From positions 1-22,622 of the forward strand of contig CAZAAK010000037.1 of the NCBI GenBank assembly GCA_964483145.1: a stretch of 22,622 bases of DNA, given 5' to 3'. Each line of letters begins with the position of its first letter. The first letter of the stretch is position 1. Of this stretch, positions 17,186-22,622 are shown piece after piece. A program made the translations under genes and the position numbers. The stretch is from Colimorpha sp964483145. GTDB lineage: Bacteria; Bacteroidota; Bacteroidia; Bacteroidales; P3. The notes under the pieces were generated by a model. That model was given only the letters and a program-made list of their open reading frames with translations, was not told the origin of the DNA and made no database searches.

Positions 17186-18655
17186 TCACTTTCTTCTTAT
17201 TGGCGGTAACAAGCCCTTTCGGAGCAAGTCAATCTTTTCAAAACTTTTGACCATTCTCGGTTTGCATGCTATACCTTCATATCCACCGACTTTCAACTTA
17301 AGATTCGGATACCGATAGCCAATGTCTTGCGCTGGTGAGTCTGCCGACAAATGATAGTCTCCACCTGCAGGGTCGATGAATTTGGGGTCCTCATCCCACT
17401 CACCACCACGCACCAAACAGTGGTTGAAAGCAACATCGACCGCAACAGAACTGTCGATCCCTAAGTACAGTTCCCCAGTCTCACGGTTGCCATAGACAAT
17501 GCAATCGGTAAGCGTAGCCTGAAGGGGCCAAACATAAAGAGCACCAGCATATTCGCGTGTGTTCGTTATGAAAACGCTGGGATTGTTGCGCGACGTATAG
17601 GTCCAATAGTCAGCAAAGGTGCTATTGCTAAAGGCATACAGACCACCATACTGCATTACCACAGTGACAGTGCCACAATTGGTAACCAACAAGTTATCAC
17701 CCATTACATAGGCGGTTTGCATTAATAACCCAGCAAGGGTTTGGTTGTGTATTCGAGTGTTACTAACTGTGAGTGTGGGACTTCCGTTGGCGCAACTATC
17801 CACCTCAATGCCCATAAATCCATTCTCTATAACAGCATGGTCAATATAGTTGTTCCAACTCCCTTGCATCATCCAGATGTGGCCCCACTGACCCGGCAAA
17901 TAATCGTTCCAACCATCATGGCGTACCGAGGTAAAGAGAACTGGATTTTCGGCCGAACCCCTTACATCAAGGGTGGCACTATCATAGACCCACAATACGG
18001 CATCCTCACAAAAATAAAGCTCATCACCTGCTTGTAAGTGCAAGGTGTTACGTGAGTCAATAACGGCATATCCTAAGATAACATGAGGCAAGTCGTGACG
18101 CCAATTATCACAATCAATGACACTGTAGGCGTACGGATTCCCGTAGATATCGATAGGATAGTCTCCATTGGCATAGTGGAGGGTGTCGGTAGGAACATGG
18201 TAGACAGCATTGCGCCCATAAGCAGTCATCGGCAACCGCCGCCAGCCATCACCGATGCGAATGAGAACGGCATCCTCTATTAGAAAAGGTTCCGATGCAT
18301 TGTTCGGGGCTATATTAGCACGCACAAAGACGAACATACTGTCACCTGGAGCCAACGTAAGATTGCACGCTACCATATTAGTATCACCATCTACATTCAG
18401 ACGGAAACGAGAAGAGTAGCCCTGTTCCAAAGTTATTTGGTCAATTTGCACATTCCGGTTGCCACGGTTGTAGACACGGAACTGCTGGGTAGTAGTGCCC
18501 ATTTGGGTGAAGACAGTATCGAACGCTATGGTGTCGCAAGAGAAATCCAACACTGGTTCTTCATCAAAACCCATAAAATCTTTTTCACAGGCAACAAAAA
18601 GCATTGGAAACGCCAATGCCAAAAGCAACATGCCATATTGTGTTCGTTTCAACAT
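17186..18655 (-). CDS. Beta-helix lipoprotein, unknown function
   Basis: A 489-residue predicted lipoprotein. From the ATG at 18653-18655 it starts MLKRTQYGMLLLALAFPMLF, then VAC, a lipobox-like site with C23 as the lipidated residue. An upstream ATG (18706) would add 17 residues and spoil the signal peptide. Residues about 35-150 resemble an immunoglobulin-like or ASH-type beta domain (FDTVFTQMGTTTQQFRVYNR). Residues about 180-470 read as a right-handed parallel beta-helix, with recurring short turns such as WGHIWMMQGSWNNYIDHAVI and a final PKFIDPAGGDYHLSADSPAQ, the characteristic ending of such repeats. Beta-helices often bind or cleave polysaccharides, but I see no catalytic signature. It is the first gene of the tight cluster leading into ruvA-sprA; no clear promoter was found in the ~245 bases upstream. 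Confidence 0.8.
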   Translation of the reverse strand: MLKRTQYGMLLLALAFPMLFVACEKDFMGFDEEPVLDFSCDTIAFDTVFTQMGTTTQQFRVYNRGNRNVQIDQITLEQGYSSRFRLNVDGDTNMVACNLTLAPGDSMFVFVRANIAPNNASEPFLIEDAVLIRIGDGWRRLPMTAYGRNAVYHVPTDTLHYANGDYPIDIYGNPYAYSVIDCDNWRHDLPHVILGYAVIDSRNTLHLQAGDELYFCEDAVLWVYDSATLDVRGSAENPVLFTSVRHDGWNDYLPGQWGHIWMMQGSWNNYIDHAVIENGFMGIEVDSCANGSPTLTVSNTRIHNQTLAGLLMQTAYVMGDNLLVTNCGTVTVVMQYGGLYAFSNSTFADYWTYTSRNNPSVFITNTREYAGALYVWPLQATLTDCIVYGNRETGELYLGIDSSVAVDVAFNHCLVRGGEWDEDPKFIDPAGGDYHLSADSPAQDIGYRYPNLKLKVGGYEGIACKPRMVKSFEKIDLLRKGLLPPIRRK

Positions 18656-18902
18656 ACCAGTGTTTCTCAGATATTTCAGCCCCATCCAAAATCCGCCACT
18701 ACACATAGCACTCCAACCGATACCAAACTGACATTCCTAGTAACGCAGAATGGTGCTTTATATTTTGCGTCCAATGTTTTTTTTGGTCTCTCACTATCAA
18801 AGAGATTTTTGAACGGAAAAAGTAAATGAACTAGCGCACTTGTCCATAATTTTCCGCCATGCCTATCGTCTCTGTCCTAATTACATTCATTGGGTTTCAA
18901 AA
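18656..18902. other. Intergenic region between M64 peptidase and lipoprotein
   Basis: A 247-base gap in the otherwise packed minus-strand run, AT-rich with several T and A tracts. A weak 5-bp stem (about 18788-18804, tctct...agaga) followed by T's points to the plus strand and does not serve either minus-strand neighbour. I could not find a TAnnTTTG box with a spaced TTG on the minus strand, although the gap is the natural place for the promoter of the lipoprotein-ruvA-sprA unit. Confidence 0.5.
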
Positions 18903-20210
18903 TCACCGTGTATAAAGACAGAAAACTTCTTCAAGTCTCTTTGTACACACTGGACAAAACGGAGCATAATCGCGCATCATACAATGCATTACCGGGCGAT
19001 AGAGCCCCTTGGCTTGATAACCAGCCCCTTCATAGACACCCACCGGCCCGTTTTCTTTTCTAAAGACGCTTTCGTTTTCAGGAGTGGGAATAGACGTACC
19101 CGCGGGCAACATTCCTTTCCATTTTCTATCAAACTCCACCAACGAGGTGATGTTGGGTTCCATTGGCTCAAAGACATTGCTGTGGGCGTTACCATAGCTA
19201 AGGTCCTCATCAACATATTCGTCTGCCAAACCGCCAATGCTATGACCCAACTCATGGGGTAATATCATATTGGCCATACTGTTCAATGAACTCATCGCGT
19301 AAAAGTTATAGATACCGCCACCCCCGTACGTATTGCTATTTGCCATGATGATGATATGATCGCATGGTGCCCAACCAATAGCATCGTGCAACCTAAAAAT
19401 CTGCTGAGTCATTAGGTAACGTTCAGCGCCAAAAGTACCATAACTAGCACCTACCAAACTATTAACCCAAATCCCTTCACTTGGTTGGGTTATTCCCGCG
19501 GATTCGCCTGTAGCCGATATACCCCACACATTGAAATCGTTGCGATGCTTTTTGAAAGGATTCTGCCCCAACAAATATTCACAAAATTTTTTCATGTCGT
19601 ACAACATCTTGACCGTATCGGCGGGGCCGTACCCTTCGGGCACAATAACCACATCTATTTTCTTATGTATATCGCCTTTGTACTGCAATCGGACTAGTTT
19701 ACTACTTTCCGCTTCAAGACAACTTTGGGCGAGCACTTGCGCATATTGCATCTTGGGGCTATAACGAAGAACATGCTGTGTATGGTAATGCTGGTCTTCG
19801 CCTCGTTCCTCCCAGCAAATAAGCACCGGCCGCTTGGGCCACGGTATTCTCACCACCTCCTCAAAACTCCCTACAACATATCTTCCCTCTGGTGTATCCC
19901 TATATTCGGCAAAAAGACTATTGAAACCACGGCTGTAAATACGTTTGCCACTTTCAGCATCTTTTACCACAATACGAAAATATCCATTGTCAAAAGGGTC
20001 ATTGAGTTGCGTGAGCGAACCAGACCACTGCCCACAATAATCGTCACTTAGAACCTTGATAGTATCCATCAAACGGTTACCCACACGCAAGTAGTTAATA
20101 CGCAAGGTAGCGTCCTCAAAATATTTGCTGAACTTGATTTTCTGAGCTTGCAAACACCCACAACAAAAGAGCACAACAAATAGGGAAAAGAGTGTTGCTA
20201 TTTTTTTCAT
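18903..20210 (-). CDS. Secreted M64 family metallopeptidase (IgA peptidase M64-like)
   Basis: A 435-residue zinc peptidase from the ATG at 20208-20210, which gives a clean signal peptide (MKKIATLFSLFVVLF to about LQA at 22). Upstream start codons in the same frame would bury it. The zinc site is HELGHSIGGLADEY (319-332), matching the HExGHxxxxLxDEY signature of family M64, whose founder is the Clostridium ramosum IgA protease. An N-terminal beta domain (about 25-140) precedes the catalytic part (about 180-410), and a cysteine-containing end (MHCMMRDYAPFCPVC) is typical. Bacteroidota carry many such proteins and their targets are mostly unknown, so IgA cleavage should not be assumed. It lacks a C-terminal type IX sorting domain. 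It is divergent from the YciO-family gene across 75 bases. Confidence 0.9.
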   Translation of the reverse strand: MKKIATLFSLFVVLFCCGCLQAQKIKFSKYFEDATLRINYLRVGNRLMDTIKVLSDDYCGQWSGSLTQLNDPFDNGYFRIVVKDAESGKRIYSRGFNSLFAEYRDTPEGRYVVGSFEEVVRIPWPKRPVLICWEERGEDQHYHTQHVLRYSPKMQYAQVLAQSCLEAESSKLVRLQYKGDIHKKIDVVIVPEGYGPADTVKMLYDMKKFCEYLLGQNPFKKHRNDFNVWGISATGESAGITQPSEGIWVNSLVGASYGTFGAERYLMTQQIFRLHDAIGWAPCDHIIIMANSNTYGGGGIYNFYAMSSLNSMANMILPHELGHSIGGLADEYVDEDLSYGNAHSNVFEPMEPNITSLVEFDRKWKGMLPAGTSIPTPENESVFRKENGPVGVYEGAGYQAKGLYRPVMHCMMRDYAPFCPVCTKRLEEVFCLYTR

Positions 20211-20268
20211 AGTAGCATACAAAAACGACATTTTACACAAAAAAGTATCATATATCGCAAAAAGTTTG

Positions 20269-20276
20269 TACTTTTG
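20269..20276 (+). promoter_or_regulatory. -7 box of the YciO-panC operon
   Basis: TACTTTTG matches the Bacteroidota TAnnTTTG -7 element exactly. No TTG lies at the usual 19-20 bases upstream, so the -33 part is weak. Transcription would start near 20283, only about 3 bases before the ATG at 20286, predicting a leaderless or near-leaderless mRNA. Confidence 0.5.
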
Positions 20277-20285
20277 CACGCTGTT

Positions 20286-20906
20286 ATGATAACAAAAATT
20301 TATACTGAAAATCCCAACCAGCGTGATATCCGCTACGTGGTGGACCTACTCCAACAAGGTGGAATTATCATCATCCCCACCGATACGTTGTATGCGTTTG
20401 CCTGCAGTATAGAATTTAAACGTTCGGTCGAAACCATAGCACAACTCAAAGGTTTTACTCTCAAGAAAGCCCGATACTCGTTACTCTGCTCCTCACTGAG
20501 CATGGCATCAGAATACATGCGTCCAATAGACCGCAACGCCTTTGCTATTCTAAAAAGATGTCTTCCAGGACCTTATACATTTATCATGAATGCCAATGGC
20601 AATGTGCCGCGCAACTTCGTCAATCCAAACAAAACCATCGGTGTACGGGTGCCCGACAACAGCATCTTGCAGGCGGTAGTAGAAACGCTTGGGTGTCCCC
20701 TTATCGGTACCTCCGTCCGACGGATCGGCAAGGAACAAGAAACCGAATACCTCACCGACCCCGAACTGATTCACGAAACCTTCGGTAACTTGGTTGATTT
20801 AGTTATCGATGGCGGCATCGGAGAGGACACACCTTCCACCGTAGTGGACTGTTCCCACAATGAAATCGAAGTCGTCCGCTATGGGAAAGGACCTTTTGAC
20901 CTCTAA
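20286..20906 (+). CDS. YciO/YrdC/Sua5-family protein
   Basis: A 206-residue protein of the YrdC fold, home of threonylcarbamoyl-AMP synthases that start t6A modification of tRNA. The details favour the YciO branch over TsaC: YTENPNQRDI at the start, PTDTLYAFAC (31-40), YSLLCSSLS where YciO has NFTLMCRDLS, then GPYTFIM, KTIGVRVPDN and DLVIDGGIG with PSTVVD. YciO proteins share the fold and nucleotide-binding surface, but their role in t6A synthesis is debated. I start at ATG 20286; a TTG at 20274 would add four residues but lies inside the promoter box. It heads a three-gene operon, 15 bases before the next gene. Confidence 0.88.
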   Translation: MITKIYTENPNQRDIRYVVDLLQQGGIIIIPTDTLYAFACSIEFKRSVETIAQLKGFTLKKARYSLLCSSLSMASEYMRPIDRNAFAILKRCLPGPYTFIMNANGNVPRNFVNPNKTIGVRVPDNSILQAVVETLGCPLIGTSVRRIGKEQETEYLTDPELIHETFGNLVDLVIDGGIGEDTPSTVVDCSHNEIEVVRYGKGPFDL

Positions 20907-20921
20907 GTACAACTACCTGTC

Positions 20922-21437
20922 ATGAAAATCAAAATCAGCAACGCCAACCGATTCTATTCTGGCCCATTGGGTTTTCTGACCCAAGTGATGATAATGACTC
21001 TAGCCGCAATTTTGGCCGCTTACTTCCTACCTGGCGTACATATCGACTCGGTTGTAGCAGCCATCCTTACCGCAGTTGTCATTGCCCTCCTCAATGCCTT
21101 CATCCGTCCCATCCTTATTGTAATTACCCTCCCTTTTACAATCTTCAGCATGGGACTTTTTCTCATTGTCATTAATGCCCTCATCATCCTCATGGCATCG
21201 GGACTAGTTAGTAGCTTCCATGTGGACAATTTTTGGAGCGCATTGCTGTTCAGCCTGCTACTCACAGCTTTCGACTATTTATTAGAAATTCCCAACAAGT
21301 TGATGCGTAGGCCAAAATATCAGCCTTCTGACCAGTCGGAACTCGATGAACATGCCGACACCGATGCCGATGGATTTACATCCTACGAAGAGATCGAAAC
21401 TACTCTCAACGATGATGATGATAACAAGAAACAATAA
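20922..21437 (+). CDS. Phage holin family 4-like (PF04020-type) membrane protein
   Basis: A 171-residue membrane protein with four hydrophobic segments at roughly 18-36, 43-66, 68-95 and 103-122. It contains the recognisable family stretch ALLNAFIRPILIVITLPFTI followed by MGLFLIVINALIIL. Despite the family name (mycobacterial four-helix phage holin), such genes are widespread in chromosomes without phage around them, and nothing here suggests lysis. A conspicuous acidic tail (about 138-171, ending NDDDDNKKQ) extends beyond the membrane domain and should lie in the cytosol. It is sandwiched between the YciO-family gene (15 bases) and panC (18 bases). Confidence 0.85.
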   Translation: MKIKISNANRFYSGPLGFLTQVMIMTLAAILAAYFLPGVHIDSVVAAILTAVVIALLNAFIRPILIVITLPFTIFSMGLFLIVINALIILMASGLVSSFHVDNFWSALLFSLLLTAFDYLLEIPNKLMRRPKYQPSDQSELDEHADTDADGFTSYEEIETTLNDDDDNKKQ

Positions 21438-21455
21438 ATCATTCATTCTCATATA

Positions 21456-22325
21456 ATGCAGATTATCAATACTGTTGCTGCTCTCAATGCGGCTATTGAA
21501 GAGGCCAAAAAAGCCAATAAGGCCATCGGTCTTGTGCCCACTATGGGCGCCTTACACGAAGGACATCTTTCTTTGGTACAGAAAGCCCGACAACAAAACG
21601 ACCTCGTCGTTGTTAGTGTTTTTGTCAACCCCATCCAATTCAACAATAAAGAAGACTTGGCAAAATATCCCCGCACCACCGAGACCGACTGTGCAAAGCT
21701 CTCCGATGCTGATGTTGACATTGCCTTTGTACCTTCCGTGGAAGAGATGTACCCAACACCCGTCAACACCACCTACCATTTTGGCCCTATCGAAGAGGTT
21801 ATGGAAGGGCCTAGACGTCCCGGTCATTTCTCAGGCGTAGCCGTGGTGGTACGTCGGCTTTTCGATCTCACTCACCCGACGCGCGTCTATTTTGGAGAGA
21901 AAGATTACCAACAGATTGCCATCATCCGCAACCTGTTGGAACAAATCAAATACCCTATTGAAATTGTTTCCTGTCCCATTGTGCGTGCCGAAGACGGACT
22001 AGCACTCAGTAGCCGAAATATGCGTCTCAGTTCCGAAGCACGCGCTGTGGCTCCCAATATCTATGCCACTTTGCAACAAGCTGTAGAAATGTCCGAAGTG
22101 GAGGATGTAGAAAGTGTCCACGATTTCGTCATTGATACACTCAACAGCTTTCATGAAATCAACGATTTGAATGAAAGTCTTAGATTTGAGCCCGAATACT
22201 TCGAAATTGTTGATGACACTACCCTTCAGCCTATCACCGATTGGGGTGAATCCAAAGGCATCGTAGGTTGCATTGCTGTTTGGCTTACAGGTGTCCGTCT
22301 CATTGATATGGTTCGCTTTCGCTAG
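21456..22325 (+). CDS. panC: Pantothenate synthetase (pantoate-beta-alanine ligase)
   Basis: A 289-residue cytosolic ligase joining pantoate and beta-alanine with ATP to make pantothenate, the precursor of coenzyme A. Signatures are PTMGALHEGH (28-37, with H34 and H37 of the nucleotidyl-transferase HxxH motif), VFVNPIQFN (56-63), RPGHFSGV (121-128), YFGEKDYQQ (145-153) and SSRNMRLS (185-192). Length is normal. panD, which makes beta-alanine and often follows panC in Bacteroidota, is absent here; a terminator and repeats follow instead. It is the last gene of the plus-strand operon. Confidence 0.97.
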   Translation: MQIINTVAALNAAIEEAKKANKAIGLVPTMGALHEGHLSLVQKARQQNDLVVVSVFVNPIQFNNKEDLAKYPRTTETDCAKLSDADVDIAFVPSVEEMYPTPVNTTYHFGPIEEVMEGPRRPGHFSGVAVVVRRLFDLTHPTRVYFGEKDYQQIAIIRNLLEQIKYPIEIVSCPIVRAEDGLALSSRNMRLSSEARAVAPNIYATLQQAVEMSEVEDVESVHDFVIDTLNSFHEINDLNESLRFEPEYFEIVDDTTLQPITDWGESKGIVGCIAVWLTGVRLIDMVRFR

Positions 22326-22377
22326 AAACTCCCTACCCACTAGGCCTCCTCCTTGCTATTGGAGTATTGTTCTTAGT

Positions 22378-22417
22378 AAAAAGAAGTGTGGAGCAATATT
22401 GCTCCACACTTCTTTTT
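22378..22417. terminator. Strong palindromic terminator after panC
   Basis: Positions 22378-22397 and 22398-22417 are exact reverse complements: a perfect 40-base palindrome with A5 at the left edge and T5 at the right. As RNA it folds to a stem of about 18 bp with a minimal loop (aata/tatt centre) and a U tract in either direction, so it could stop transcription from both strands. It lies 52 bases after the panC stop. Confidence 0.93.
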
Positions 22418-22486
22418 GTTTACGGCCATATGGGTGATAGACAGGATTCAAAAGCCGTATCCTTCCCTCTGTTTGCAATGCAAAAC

Positions 22487-22570
22487 ATTGCTGTCCGGTT
22501 AAGCTCAAAAAGGCATACAACACATGCCCGAAGCCCAATAAAATTGTACTTCACGCGTTCGTTTCTGAAA
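22487..22570 (+). repeat. Repeat copy B (type 2)
   Basis: An 84-base segment starting attgctgtccgg that aligns with the reverse complement of 821-903 over its full length at roughly four matches in five. It is directly followed by another TTGCTGTCCGG copy (from 22571), so the two starts are 85 bases apart in direct orientation. A minus-strand ORF across it is low-complexity and not credible. Confidence 0.65.
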
Positions 22571-22622
22571 TATTGCTGTCCGGTAAAATTTTTCGGCTGA
22601 CCAAAATTAGGGCTGACACTTC
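22571..22622 (+). repeat. Repeat copy C (type 1), cut by the window edge
   Basis: It begins tattgctgtccggtaaaatt and continues to the last base of the window. It aligns with 56-112 in the same orientation, with small gaps: the shared blocks are the first 18 bases, 'tttttc', 'ggc', 'aaaatta' and 'gacactt'. The window thus starts and ends in diverged direct copies of one repeat. The full unit may continue beyond the edge. Confidence 0.6.

Noticed and set aside
18786..18812. Stem followed by T tract as terminator of the M64 gene
   Set aside because: The stem is only 5 bp and the T tract is on the plus strand, whereas the M64 gene is on the minus strand.
18903..20210. Reading the M64 peptidase as an IgA protease virulence factor
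   Set aside because: The zinc motif supports the family, but substrate specificity varies and nothing in the sequence shows antibody cleavage.
20922..21437. Holin annotation suggesting a prophage
   Set aside because: No other phage gene is near; the family is common in bacterial chromosomes and the gene sits in a housekeeping operon.
1..22622. CRISPR array, defence island or biosynthetic cluster
   Set aside because: No regularly spaced repeats with unique spacers, no cas, restriction or toxin-antitoxin genes and no synthase genes were seen in any frame.

Overview
The window looks like an ordinary stretch of chromosome from a member of the Bacteroidota, most likely Bacteroidales. Four things support this: a full-length SprA/Sov gene (the outer-membrane translocon of the type IX secretion system) directly downstream of ruvA; promoter-like boxes of the Bacteroidota type (TAnnTTTG, once with TTG 19 bases upstream); weak or absent Shine-Dalgarno sequences; and several secreted or lipid-anchored proteins typical of the group. 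No rRNA, tRNA, CRISPR array, intact transposase or recognisable phage module was found.

Layout. Positions 1-960 hold no convincing gene. They carry copies of a short repeat starting TTGCTGTCCGG, a 106-bp imperfect palindrome and a possible decayed gene fragment. From 1013 to 20210 every gene is on the minus strand. In transcription order (right to left) these are an M64 metallopeptidase, a beta-helix lipoprotein, ruvA, sprA, a TPR protein, a DedA-family membrane protein, a 61-residue membrane protein, sufS, recN, an M23 peptidase, mgsA, and then rplU-rpmA behind its own promoter and followed by a terminator. From 20286 the plus strand carries a YciO/YrdC-family gene, a four-helix membrane protein and panC. 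These end at a perfect 40-base palindromic terminator, and two more copies of the repeat run to the window edge.

How the genes fit together. The genes from the lipoprotein to mgsA are very tightly packed: several gaps are 3-57 bases, and sprA/TPR and TPR/dedA overlap at their stop and start codons. They could be one long transcription unit mixing DNA repair (ruvA, recN), envelope and secretion functions (sprA, M23, DedA, lipoprotein), sulfur mobilisation (sufS) and glycolytic overflow (mgsA). Only the co-translated sprA-TPR-DedA set suggests a functional link beyond shared transcription.

I did not find a clearly new biological system. The items most worth a second look are the diverged repeat family at both window edges, the purine/pyrimidine-biased palindrome at 450-555 whose mismatches are mostly G-U wobbles if read on the minus strand, the TTG start of sprA with its overlapping downstream genes, and the predicted near-leaderless start of the YciO-family gene.
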